From the IMG/VR virus record IMGVR_UViG_3300021356_000020, positions 1 to 56,698 of that record: a stretch of DNA of 56,698 bases; one strand, written 5' to 3'. Positions 40,305 through 50,339 of the stretch are shown here, one piece after another. Position numbers and translations under genes: made by a program. Below the pieces are notes generated by a model, which did no database searches, had not been told where the DNA came from, and was given only the letters and a program-made list of their open reading frames with translations. This stretch comes from a virus. Each line of letters opens with the position of its first letter. The first letter of the stretch is position 1.

Positions 40305-43300
40305 TTATCTACCACCGAATCCTCCACCAAGAGCAGAGTCGAACATTTCAAAACCGTTCATGAACCCTTGGAAGAACAAAGAATCTTCAAATTGATCAAT
40401 TTGATTTTGAGCATCAGCAAATATCTGTGAAGAAACTCCATCTGCGCCTTGATCTACAGCCGCTCCACCGCCACCGCCTAGATTTGTATTAATCTGCAAT
40501 TCTACCATTTGTTCAGTTGCCGCTGGAACATTAGTAGCACCTATTGCAACATGAGAAATATCATTTTGATAACGGAAAAATAGGTCATAGCTATTTCTTA
40601 CGTCAGGCTCTACAATATTGAAACTAAAAGCCTCATCCCCATTCATATTTACTGGTAGCTGAGGAGTAGAAAGTTTAATTATTTTCATATCTAGAGCTTC
40701 TTTTGGCTTACTATCTTCTAAAACCGTATCATCACCTATCGTACCCCTGATTACGTAAGCTGTAAATCCAGTACCTTTTGCCTCCGCTTCCGGGTCATCT
40801 GTATGTGGCTGTAAAGTTAAAGCGCTAAAAGTGGGAGCAGTTTCTTGACCTTCAGGCCAAACTATAGTTTCCTGAATCAAATTCGGACCAGTATCGTCAT
40901 AAGCCTTTAAGAAGTCAGAAACGCTATATCCAAATCCGTGATCTTTTTGTGATTTCATCGCCAAGTCTGTAACTTGACCAGAAGAACCTACAGCGGTTAT
41001 TTCTAAAACCGTTCCACCTCCAGTGCCTCCCTGTACCGTAAACTGTTCACCAACTGAGTATCCAGTCCCAATATCTGTAACAACGATGTCTGGAGCATTG
41101 ACAGAGCCAATATTTATAGTTTCTCCGGGCAGCATGTAATGAACATTAATATTATTATTTTGACCAATTTGTATAGTACTAAATCCATAAGAGAAAGGTA
41201 ATAATTGACCTCTTCTTATAGTATTAATATTCCAGTGTTCTCGCTGTCTCAGCCTTGCGCCATATTTCTCAGAATCTCCGTAAATCCTAGTGCCATTCAA
41301 CTGCCTTCCAGAAATCTGATCTACAGTTGTCGGAATTCTAAAATCTACACCGTATTCTGGCCTCTGCACAAAGAACCAGCCGGTTTGAGAGTACTCAAAT
41401 GGCATCTGTACTACAGCTGAAATCTCGTCAGCCGTTGAATCTACATACGGTTCACCCTCTAAAGCAACGCCGCTAGACATTGTGTAAATATCATCTACCA
41501 CTAATTCACTACCACCATGAAATCTAGTTTTAAATCCATTTCCCTCGTTAAAATGATGAACTACAAGGAATCTAGGATCAAACAATGTCTGTTCTCTAGG
41601 CCATTTTTGATAGCATCTCATGTACAAAGAGGTTGTATGAGGTTCTTTATAGGATTGAGACTTGGCTAGATCCATAGATCTAATCAATTCTTGTTGAACA
41701 AGCTCATTCCAGTAAGGGAGATGTCTATTTGTAACATTGAATTGAATTGTGTCTTTAGCTCTGAAACTCGCCACAGCGCCAATAATACCAATGCCGCCAG
41801 CAGCTTGCGGCTCACCAGCAATATCGGGATGATACCAGCTTGCATTATCTCCAGCGCCCCAGCTCCACCATAAGTATGGATACCCCTGAGCGGTGCCATC
41901 TTTTATCTCGTCTAAAAACTGTTTTGGAATGTCTTTAGCATATTTAAGGCCATATTTACCAATCAAAGAGCCATTTTCTGGTTTGTCGCTTTCCGATGGC
42001 CCATAAAGATGACCTTGATCTGGAGAAGCATTTCTGAATGTAGCCCAAGCAGACACGGGGGTATAAAAACCTTTAACGGTTTCAAATAATCTTTTTTGTT
42101 CAGAATTAGGATAGTTTGCACTACGAGTTTGATCTATCTTTGCGTATTCTCTGTCATAATTCACAATTTTTACAGGGTTTTTCTCTTGATACGCATCTGG
42201 AGTAGCGCTAGTTAAATGCGAATAAAGCTCTCTGGACAAAGGTCTGAACTGCAAAACATTCCATCGGTTTGGCTCTAAGTCCCAAGCAGAATCCGCTACA
42301 CCGCTAGTGACATATTGATCAGCAGCATGAGCGGGTTTATCATAAGCCCAAGAAAATCTTCTTTGATGTCTGAAGAAACCGGTTGCAAAAATATTTTCCA
42401 TTTTGGTGTCTAAAGTCGCAAGAGAATCGGTTATCCACTTTGGATCAAATATAGATATAGAGGATATAGGCGATCCCCATTTGCCACTTGGAGAAGCGTT
42501 TGTGGCTATATCAGCAGGAAGATGATTCAAAAGAGAGCTTCCTATAGAACCGTCCGAAGACTCATTCTGCTTAAACATGCCCAAGTTTTGATGACCGTCA
42601 AATTCTCCATTAAGAACACCCGTCACGTCGTTGGTATTATCTAAAATATGAGCATAATTAGCTGGTGTCATAAACGGAAACTGATCAGATGTTGAACTTT
42701 GTTTGTCTTCAAAATCATAAGCAACGGAGATAAACGATTTTTGATATCTCAATTCTCCCGATATGTCTTTCGACCTAGCTTCAATAACCTTGTCGATCAA
42801 ATCAGCTGTTTTGTACCCATCTGGAAATACACAGCCAAAGAAAGGATAAGTATTTCTAGTTTCAGTCTCGTAATTATTATCTTCAACGTCAAATGAATAT
42901 ACAGTATTTGATAGAGCGTTTCCATTATACCCTTCAGAATAAGGGCGGTAAGACATTTCAGACTCTCCGTCTATATACTTATTAGGTAAGTATGTTGTTC
43001 TCAAACCTCCCATATTACCTGCCATAAAATCCCAAGAAGTAACTTGGTAGTATTCATTATGTACTTGAGACTTTTCTATAAACGAAGAATCGTACCTGTT
43101 TTTATTATCTGGATGTATATTTGTTCTATCGTAATATTCTGCGTAAAAACCCTTTTCTATATCGTCAATATCTATATCTTCACCAGCTTTGTTCTTAAAC
43201 AAAAACTGAACATTTGTCATAAGATAAGTAAAGTTCCACTGCGGATCTATAGGCGTTAAAACCTCTTCTGTTGGCTGACCGGCACCAGCGATAACAAACC

Positions 43301-44519
43301 AAACACCTTCTATTCTATTTAAAATAACATATTGACCTCTGGCGTAACCAACGTTGCCTAGATTAGCTACCTTTATCTGAGACTTAGCGTAATTATTTGG
43401 CTCTCTGTGATGCTCGTAAAGATCGTAGTTTGGCGCCCACTGGAGCGGATTTCCATGTTGCATATGCAAAGGAATAGCAGAACCTCTGACTATTTCTTGT
43501 CCGTATTCAGGATCTAGTATTTCTTCTACACTTCTTTCTTCTAAAAAAGAAATATCAAGAGATTCAGCAGCAGGGAGATTTGTAGACAAAACTGCAACCA
43601 TCTGAGGGCTGCCAGATTCCCATTTACCAAGAAATTCTGTGTACTGCAAGTCTACTTCGCCAGCAACTTCATTGTGCGGATCTTGCGGATTAGTGATATT
43701 GTAGAAAGTTCCCGAATTACGCAATACAAATGGACCCGTATCGTAGAAAGATTTTTGTCCAACGTAATTAAGGTTTTTCAGAGTTACTCTTCTTTCAGAC
43801 TCTTTTTGGTCAGCAGGAGAAAAGAAATACATATCAAACTGAACGTATTCAGATTTCTCACCGCTTGAAACCAGCGTGTTCACCCCGCTTGTTGCATCTA
43901 TGCCTATGTTAGCAAAATTAATTTCTCCACTCCAGCTAATATGCCCATCTTTACTAGACATAATGTCGCTGAAAAATTCATTTCTAACTTTATCAGTTTT
44001 TGTAAGCGATTCGCTGCCAGCTATTTTACTATTTAAATCGTTATTCATGGCAATAAGTCTTCCTAAGAAGCTATCACCGTATAGTTCAGTATCTACAAAT
44101 TCATCAATATTTAGATCTGAGGATTTATAGGTCGTTATACCTTTATCAACCTCTGAGTAATTATCTTTAAATTCCCAACTAAAGAATTTTCTGATTGTTT
44201 CATAGTATCCGCTCTTGGCCTTGTTTCTCCAAGGATATACATTTAAATCTCTATCCTCATTGGTGCGCATTATTCTATTGAACGATTTCTCAGCAAGATA
44301 TTCTTTATTTTTAATTTCTCCGTCCGACCCAGAAGGTTGCGGACCATGCATAATTAGAATATTCTCCGATTGATTACACCACTCAAGAAGCCCGCTGGCT
44401 GTAAAGTTAGAAAGCCCCAACTTTTCCATAGTTTTATTTTTTGTAACTATGGTATGATATTCTACATTCTTATCATTTAAAGAGTGTCCTTGAAATAAAG
44501 TAGCTGTATTGTAAGCCAT
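40305..44519 (-). CDS. Giant putative tail protein (1404 aa)
   Basis: A 1404-residue protein with no catalytic motifs that I can see. Composition and local motifs (DIVVTDIGTGYSVGEQFTV then QGGTGGGTVLEITAVGSSGQ, similar to the 'GsGYt' repeats of tail fibers) point to a tail or adhesin protein. The N-terminus is MAYNTATLFQGHSLNDKNVE and the C-terminus is very Gly-rich (NTNLGGGGGAAVDQGADG and ALGGGFGGR). Long stretches are rich in aromatic residues, as in beta-helical or jelly-roll virion proteins. AGGAGG precedes the ATG. It lies between two other large structural proteins. Confidence 0.6.
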   Translation of the reverse strand: MAYNTATLFQGHSLNDKNVEYHTIVTKNKTMEKLGLSNFTASGLLEWCNQSENILIMHGPQPSGSDGEIKNKEYLAEKSFNRIMRTNEDRDLNVYPWRNKAKSGYYETIRKFFSWEFKDNYSEVDKGITTYKSSDLNIDEFVDTELYGDSFLGRLIAMNNDLNSKIAGSESLTKTDKVRNEFFSDIMSSKDGHISWSGEINFANIGIDATSGVNTLVSSGEKSEYVQFDMYFFSPADQKESERRVTLKNLNYVGQKSFYDTGPFVLRNSGTFYNITNPQDPHNEVAGEVDLQYTEFLGKWESGSPQMVAVLSTNLPAAESLDISFLEERSVEEILDPEYGQEIVRGSAIPLHMQHGNPLQWAPNYDLYEHHREPNNYAKSQIKVANLGNVGYARGQYVILNRIEGVWFVIAGAGQPTEEVLTPIDPQWNFTYLMTNVQFLFKNKAGEDIDIDDIEKGFYAEYYDRTNIHPDNKNRYDSSFIEKSQVHNEYYQVTSWDFMAGNMGGLRTTYLPNKYIDGESEMSYRPYSEGYNGNALSNTVYSFDVEDNNYETETRNTYPFFGCVFPDGYKTADLIDKVIEARSKDISGELRYQKSFISVAYDFEDKQSSTSDQFPFMTPANYAHILDNTNDVTGVLNGEFDGHQNLGMFKQNESSDGSIGSSLLNHLPADIATNASPSGKWGSPISSISIFDPKWITDSLATLDTKMENIFATGFFRHQRRFSWAYDKPAHAADQYVTSGVADSAWDLEPNRWNVLQFRPLSRELYSHLTSATPDAYQEKNPVKIVNYDREYAKIDQTRSANYPNSEQKRLFETVKGFYTPVSAWATFRNASPDQGHLYGPSESDKPENGSLIGKYGLKYAKDIPKQFLDEIKDGTAQGYPYLWWSWGAGDNASWYHPDIAGEPQAAGGIGIIGAVASFRAKDTIQFNVTNRHLPYWNELVQQELIRSMDLAKSQSYKEPHTTSLYMRCYQKWPREQTLFDPRFLVVHHFNEGNGFKTRFHGGSELVVDDIYTMSSGVALEGEPYVDSTADEISAVVQMPFEYSQTGWFFVQRPEYGVDFRIPTTVDQISGRQLNGTRIYGDSEKYGARLRQREHWNINTIRRGQLLPFSYGFSTIQIGQNNNINVHYMLPGETINIGSVNAPDIVVTDIGTGYSVGEQFTVQGGTGGGTVLEITAVGSSGQVTDLAMKSQKDHGFGYSVSDFLKAYDDTGPNLIQETIVWPEGQETAPTFSALTLQPHTDDPEAEAKGTGFTAYVIRGTIGDDTVLEDSKPKEALDMKIIKLSTPQLPVNMNGDEAFSFNIVEPDVRNSYDLFFRYQNDISHVAIGATNVPAATEQMVELQINTNLGGGGGAAVDQGADGVSSQIFADAQNQIDQFEDSLFFQGFMNGFEMFDSALGGGFGGR

Positions 44520-44528
44520 ATTTTCCTC

Positions 44529-47500
44529 CTAAAACCTCGTTCTTTTTTGTATAGCTGATTTTGGATTGTAGTCAACGTTTGGCATGAATGGGTTGTAAAC
44601 CGAATTATCAAACCCTATAAATATATTATTTAAACTATCCCCAGCCGTTCTCTGTCTTTTTAGATTCAAGTCATTAAAGCTATCAACGTTATCTTCTGCT
44701 TGTTCCAAGTACCCTTCGTGCTGAAGAGATACAGCAGAATAGTATTCTCTTTTCTCTTTAAGTGCGGCACCGCCCGTTTCCACTCCCGACTCTAAAACTT
44801 CAAAATCTTGCTCATCCGCACTAAACACTAAATTAGTATACACGGTATTTTTAGATTCAAGGCTATTTGCCTTTTGCGCCATAAAATTATCAAAATTATC
44901 TTGCAGTTTTTGGGCAGCGTCTCCAGCGCTAAAGTTTTCGGCGTAGTTCCTAGACTTTGCAATGCCCTTTCTCATCAAAGCATTTCTTTCATCAACTTGC
45001 TTTTGTCTATCTCTAGTTAATTTACTAAACGCTTCTTCTTGACTTTTTCTTAACTTTCCAAAACTGTTAGCATAAAGATCCATAGATATAGTTGTTTTTA
45101 TAGAATCAGAAATTGATACAGCAATAGATGTAACGAGTGGACCTGAACTTAATAAAGCTTGACCTATGTTTAAACCGAGTGGCGCATCTGGAATCGTAAA
45201 GCTGCCGCCCTCTGCGAATAGCAACAAGCTATTAGAAAAATTAGCCTTGAATAAAGCCGCAGTGTTAAGTTCTTCATATCCGCCGTAATTCCAAGGTGCC
45301 AAACCTTCGTCTTTAATAAATTCTACTTTACCGCCAATGTTTGGGAATCCTCCCGTAAACCCAGTGTCGCTATCGCCACTAATTGATCCAGCAGATATCC
45401 AAGGTCCGTATGTTCTTTCCATAGACATCATAGGTAGAACAACCAAATCTGGATAAACCGGAGACGGCGCTTGACTAGCCATCTTCATTTCTGGGTTAGC
45501 TAGACCAAATGCATTTTGCGGTTTTTCTCCAACTCTTAATTTAATTTTATTAACTTCGCTTATGAACGTAGCTGGAGGAGGAGACATCAATGAAGGTACG
45601 TATTTAACAGTGTCTTTATGTAAAAAGCTAGCTGTGAAAATAGGAGAATTTTGACCCTTTGCATTTTCAAGATAAAAAGCGTCTACGTTTGTAGATATAG
45701 CACCCGGAAGAGTAATCAAAGCGTAAACATGATCAGATCCTAAATATTTGTCTTCTGTTAAGATATTATTAGGAGCATCTCCAAAAGTATAACCAACTTT
45801 CGGTAATGGGTTTCCAAGTTTGTCGTAGAAGTCATATCTTTTAAAGTCATACATAGACTTTAATTTTTTGCCCTTATAACCACCCTGCTTATCTCTCCAA
45901 TTCTGAATATCACTTTTGCGAGCTGGTTTAAATAAATCTGGATTATATTCCGCTGGAGCTTTAGAGAAATCATAAAACTGTCTACATCCGGGATGAAATA
46001 CGTTAAGTATAGGAGCTTTAAGTTCAACCTTCATTTCTTGCTCTTGCTTCATATCGAAACCATTGAAATTTTCAGGCCAAATATAATCTTCTCCAAACAC
46101 TTTAATGCCAGCGTTATTTAAGCCCTTTTCTACAACAATCTGAGGAGGCATATATAGTTTTTCTTCAACTTCACATTTGATAAATGCAACAGCCGGTTTC
46201 TTGTCTTTTTGAATCTGAGCAGCTTGATCAGGAGGATATAAGTTTAAGAGGTCATATTCTCCAAGATTGTCTGTTTCGTTAATAAAGTCAGGAACTCTCC
46301 CTTTAGGGGTTTGAATTTCCTGTATAATGTCTTCAGATGGAATTTTCTCAAAGTTGTAAAACTGACTATTATCAACTCTAACAAAAGGAGATATTCTGCC
46401 GCCTGTAACAAACTTCGATGGTTCTTTTGGACATAATCCTAAGTCCGTGTAAGAAGAACTAGAGACATGTAGATCCCAGTCAAAGAAGCCGCCTTGAGGT
46501 TCTGGTTTATAATTATATTCCCAGAAATTGTCGAACAAGTTGTAGCTACATCTTAATGCGCCGTCTCTATATCTAAATTTCATCAATTCTTTTGGCGAAA
46601 TCTCATCAAGATAATGATGATATATTTCAGTGTCCATTTCGTGAATATCTGGAACCTGTCCGCCGTAATCTTTTAGGAATTTAAACCAACTAGCGCCAGT
46701 TTTTACTGGAGAAAAACCAAAAGGTCCAGAATCTACATAAGACCCATTACCAGCAACCAGCCCCTTTGGACTAATGAACATCTTGTAATTTAGATTAGAT
46801 TTCTTTGGTATTTTTACCAAGAATCTCTTGCCTAAGTTGTCTGCCGCTTTTTTAAGAAAATTGTAAACCTTTTGAGCATTTTTCATAGCCGCAAGTGACT
46901 TAACTTTAGCCTCAGTAAATGACGTAACATTTCTACTGCGCCAATCGTCGATAGCATTTACCTGCGCTCTTTTGGGGTCGGACTGACTATTTTTAAGATC
47001 AGTTATAATAGCCCCTACATTTATGATCTCTTTTCTGATTGCCTCTTTTATGGTTCTAGGTTTATCGGAAAAGCCGGAATCAGAATTAACCATATCACTA
47101 AGATTCTCGCCACCTCCAGATAGACCGTACTTTCTTCTTATGTCTGCTAATAATTTTTTCTTTAGCTTATCATAATCTCCACCAAAATTTTCTTCTAGGT
47201 CTTTTCTATATACGGTCAATGGGTCATTATCTACTTCTGCTTTTAACTTGTTTCTTCTAGAAGCCAAACTTTGAAAAGTTTTAGCAATGTCTACATATCC
47301 ACCACCTTCAACACCAAGCGCTTGTAGTCTTTTGTAGTATAGTGGATACCCGTAAGGAGGAGAGCATGGAGATGCCGGTAAGCCTTCGTCATTCATGTAA
47401 GGTTTATCAGAATTGAAAACACATCTTGGCACAATAACAGAAACTCTAGGATTGTCTCCAACCTGCTTCTCGAAAGAATACTGATCAGAAGACTGAAAAA

Positions 47501-49718
47501 GAATATCTTCCAGTGAAGCATACATTCTCTGCCCGTCATAAGGACTTTCATCAATTTCTATGTATCTTTCACTATAGAACTTTAAAAACTGTCTCCATGC
47601 ATCATACGATATTGAAACTGCTCTTAGCTCCGCTTCTGTTGCTACATAATAATTACCTACTCCAATAGCATCTAAACCAGTAGCGTCTAGCATAATCTGT
47701 TGATAAGAACCAAATCCAACAGGAATTGTAACGGCATTTTTACCAAGAAGTCCGTAGAATGGTAGTATCTGCTGCTTTAAAGATGTCTCAAGACTCCACT
47801 GCTCAGACATAGCTTTGAGATATCCGTTACTCTTACCGGACTTATATTTTAAAAATTCATTTTTCCCTCTATCTTTATTTGCCGAGAAAGCAACCATGTC
47901 AACTTTCTGTGCGCCAGCTATGAATCTGTCAGTAGTTTCATTAGATAGATTAAACCCGATATTTTGGTTTTCTAGCAGAACACCTCTTTTCTCTAAGGAA
48001 TCAATATAGTCTTTAACGGCCCCATAGTTCGGTTGCTTTGTTTTGTCAACAGCATCAACTCTAATTATACCAGTTATAACTTCGGAGTACTTACCTTGCC
48101 TCATTTTCTTCTGGTTATAATTATATAGAAATCTAGTTGATCTAGAGTCTATAATCGGCAATAATGAAATGTAATAATCATGACTGATTGCTTCTGTTAC
48201 TTCTTTTATAAAAGAGAGTAAATCCATCTGATTATATTCTAGAAAATAACCTACCGGAATTTTATCTACCGGTAAACCGCTAAGATCAACAACGTATTTA
48301 TATCCCCTGAAGTCTATAGGACCGCCAAAACCAGCGTTTTCATATTCATCTGGTAGAATACCATTATAAGAAAACAAAGCTTCTAGCGCTTGATAAACCC
48401 TGTAGAATGGTATGCCTTGTTCGCATCTTCTAGAGAAACCCTGACCAGTGATAGGAAACCAAGCTGGGCTTGATAGGTATGGAGGTGGATCTGGTATATT
48501 TATATCATCTGGCGTAGTGATAACAGGCGGCGTAAAGCGGTGCATATCTATACCAGAAGCAAAAACATGAGCGTTATTACCGCTAAATAAAGAAGAAAGA
48601 AAACTACCATCTTCTGGAACTCTATTTGGATTAGCGTCTCCAGCAAATATAAAACCATTCTTTTCTTCAACGTCAAACTTGTCATACTTAATTCCACCAA
48701 GAACACCAAATAGTGGGTTCTTCTGATTGCTGTCGGGTGGTAGAAACGGTCTGTCATCTCTGTATAATTTTGTTCTATCTAAATACCTAATATTTGTAAT
48801 ACCAAAAAGTGAGTTCTGAAGCGTTTCAGATGGGTCATACTCAAGAAATCCGTACACATTAATCATATTTTTATTATTAAAGGTCGTTTCTTGATAATCA
48901 TTGAGAATCAAGGTGACGTTACTTAGAATTTCTCTTGGGTCTGCTACTGAAACGCGAAATGTATTAGAGGTTCCTTTGGAATGATTAACACTGCTAAGAA
49001 TACCGCCAAATACAAAGTGATCCCAACCTCTAGTTTTATCTGCAAAAAGATCAGCCGCTCTAGCGCCTTTATATTTCCCGTCACTATATTTATCTGGAGA
49101 AAAACTACTCTTGTCTATAATAGTATATTCATCTTTTTCTTCGTATACGTCTTGGTCGTTTAAGACGGGGGCGTTTGGATCTGCTGGATCAATAACAACA
49201 TACTGATTTTCTTTTAGTTCTTTAAGCCCACCTTCTGCTGTTTCTGTTTTAGTTACTATATTCGGTAAATCAAAATCTCCATATGTATTGTAGTAAGTCT
49301 TTCTCCAAGCCTGATCTACAGTAGCATAATTCTTTCCAAACTTAAAGAACACTGGCGCACCAACTATTGGCGGATTGAATTGATCGCCCTGTCCACTATG
49401 ATAAACGTCATCGCCAGAACCAAGAAAAGTGCCATCAGCTAAGTTATATTCATCGTGAACAAGCTGTACATCAAGGGTCGTAGTGGTATCCCCAAATCCA
49501 GCGCTAATATTAAAACTAGATATACTGGCACCGAGAAATGTTTGCTGTTGAAAACCTTCGTTGCCCTTGGTCCATCCAGCAGCGGATATTTTACCTTGAA
49601 AACCAGCCGTTAAAACTGGATCAATCTGACCTTCATAAGTCGTTCCAGAAGGCCAAGTAGAACCTAATACGCCCGTTGTGCTAACTACGGAGTAATGATC
49701 TTGTGTTAAATCTGCCAT
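44529..49718 (-). CDS. Giant tail/baseplate-like protein (1729 aa)
   Basis: The largest gene of the window. The N-terminal 300 residues resemble a tail hub of the late control D/gp27 type: LGASISSFNISAGFGDTTTT then LDVQLVHDEYN, VGAPVFFKFG, HFVFGGILSSVNHSKGTSNT and VSVADPREILSNVTLIL. Later parts are long, beta-rich and unassigned. Residues ~880-1010 and the last 130 residues contain charged heptad-like stretches (RKSQEEAFSKLTRDRQKQVD) suggestive of coiled coils. The combination fits a baseplate hub fused to a trimeric or extended structural part, but this is a low-certainty assignment. It follows the 203-residue gene by nine bases with AAAGGA before its ATG. Confidence 0.55.
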   Translation of the reverse strand: MADLTQDHYSVVSTTGVLGSTWPSGTTYEGQIDPVLTAGFQGKISAAGWTKGNEGFQQQTFLGASISSFNISAGFGDTTTTLDVQLVHDEYNLADGTFLGSGDDVYHSGQGDQFNPPIVGAPVFFKFGKNYATVDQAWRKTYYNTYGDFDLPNIVTKTETAEGGLKELKENQYVVIDPADPNAPVLNDQDVYEEKDEYTIIDKSSFSPDKYSDGKYKGARAADLFADKTRGWDHFVFGGILSSVNHSKGTSNTFRVSVADPREILSNVTLILNDYQETTFNNKNMINVYGFLEYDPSETLQNSLFGITNIRYLDRTKLYRDDRPFLPPDSNQKNPLFGVLGGIKYDKFDVEEKNGFIFAGDANPNRVPEDGSFLSSLFSGNNAHVFASGIDMHRFTPPVITTPDDINIPDPPPYLSSPAWFPITGQGFSRRCEQGIPFYRVYQALEALFSYNGILPDEYENAGFGGPIDFRGYKYVVDLSGLPVDKIPVGYFLEYNQMDLLSFIKEVTEAISHDYYISLLPIIDSRSTRFLYNYNQKKMRQGKYSEVITGIIRVDAVDKTKQPNYGAVKDYIDSLEKRGVLLENQNIGFNLSNETTDRFIAGAQKVDMVAFSANKDRGKNEFLKYKSGKSNGYLKAMSEQWSLETSLKQQILPFYGLLGKNAVTIPVGFGSYQQIMLDATGLDAIGVGNYYVATEAELRAVSISYDAWRQFLKFYSERYIEIDESPYDGQRMYASLEDILFQSSDQYSFEKQVGDNPRVSVIVPRCVFNSDKPYMNDEGLPASPCSPPYGYPLYYKRLQALGVEGGGYVDIAKTFQSLASRRNKLKAEVDNDPLTVYRKDLEENFGGDYDKLKKKLLADIRRKYGLSGGGENLSDMVNSDSGFSDKPRTIKEAIRKEIINVGAIITDLKNSQSDPKRAQVNAIDDWRSRNVTSFTEAKVKSLAAMKNAQKVYNFLKKAADNLGKRFLVKIPKKSNLNYKMFISPKGLVAGNGSYVDSGPFGFSPVKTGASWFKFLKDYGGQVPDIHEMDTEIYHHYLDEISPKELMKFRYRDGALRCSYNLFDNFWEYNYKPEPQGGFFDWDLHVSSSSYTDLGLCPKEPSKFVTGGRISPFVRVDNSQFYNFEKIPSEDIIQEIQTPKGRVPDFINETDNLGEYDLLNLYPPDQAAQIQKDKKPAVAFIKCEVEEKLYMPPQIVVEKGLNNAGIKVFGEDYIWPENFNGFDMKQEQEMKVELKAPILNVFHPGCRQFYDFSKAPAEYNPDLFKPARKSDIQNWRDKQGGYKGKKLKSMYDFKRYDFYDKLGNPLPKVGYTFGDAPNNILTEDKYLGSDHVYALITLPGAISTNVDAFYLENAKGQNSPIFTASFLHKDTVKYVPSLMSPPPATFISEVNKIKLRVGEKPQNAFGLANPEMKMASQAPSPVYPDLVVLPMMSMERTYGPWISAGSISGDSDTGFTGGFPNIGGKVEFIKDEGLAPWNYGGYEELNTAALFKANFSNSLLLFAEGGSFTIPDAPLGLNIGQALLSSGPLVTSIAVSISDSIKTTISMDLYANSFGKLRKSQEEAFSKLTRDRQKQVDERNALMRKGIAKSRNYAENFSAGDAAQKLQDNFDNFMAQKANSLESKNTVYTNLVFSADEQDFEVLESGVETGGAALKEKREYYSAVSLQHEGYLEQAEDNVDSFNDLNLKRQRTAGDSLNNIFIGFDNSVYNPFMPNVDYNPKSAIQKRTRF

Positions 49719-49727
49719 TCCTTTTTC

Positions 49728-50339
49728 CTATTTTTTCTTGTAATAAGGACTCTGAGGGATAAAGCCTAATCCGAATGTATTCGTTACTGGATTTGTTGCC
49801 TGATTGCCATAATCAGAAAGATAATTAATATAAACACCCCTAAGATACTTTCCTTTTTCATTATTGATAAACATAGTCTCATCTGGAGAATAGTATATCA
49901 TTGGATTAAAATTTCCAATATCATCATTCTCTAAGACTCCGGGACCAAAAAACTGACCAGATATTGACCAGTCTTGTCTTTCTTTTCCTATTCCTCCGGG
50001 TCTTTTTGATCCAGCCCAAACATGATGCGCGTTAGAGAAGTTACCTTTTTCATTGTCGTAATGAAATATTCCAGATTCTCTAGTCTCGTCAAATGAGTAA
50101 TCATCAGGACCACTTGTTTGAAGCGTTCCCGAAGTTTCAAATGGAAAATCACTTGGATCAGGAAATTTATAATTTATACCAGATCCATCATTGTAACTAA
50201 AATCTTGTGCAAAGTCGAAAAAGTTAGAATCTCCAGAGGGCAAAAACTGGCCGCTAGAAATAACTTTATCTCCTGACGCTAAGTAGTAGTACTGTACGCC
50301 ATCCTCATCTACACCGCTAGATCTTGTATATTGCTTCAT
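49728..50339 (-). CDS. Hypothetical virion-associated protein (203 aa)
   Basis: Not recognised. Gly, Ser, Asp and aromatic rich with short beta-type stretches: SGVDEDGVQYYYLASGDKVI, DSNFFDFAQDFSYNDGSG and KYLRGVYINYLSDYG near the end. No Cys and no signal peptide. The SG-rich turns resemble those of its structural neighbours. Its ATG overlaps the preceding stop (ATGA), so it is co-translated with the 624-residue protein. Confidence 0.5.
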   Translation of the reverse strand: MKQYTRSSGVDEDGVQYYYLASGDKVISSGQFLPSGDSNFFDFAQDFSYNDGSGINYKFPDPSDFPFETSGTLQTSGPDDYSFDETRESGIFHYDNEKGNFSNAHHVWAGSKRPGGIGKERQDWSISGQFFGPGVLENDDIGNFNPMIYYSPDETMFINNEKGKYLRGVYINYLSDYGNQATNPVTNTFGLGFIPQSPYYKKK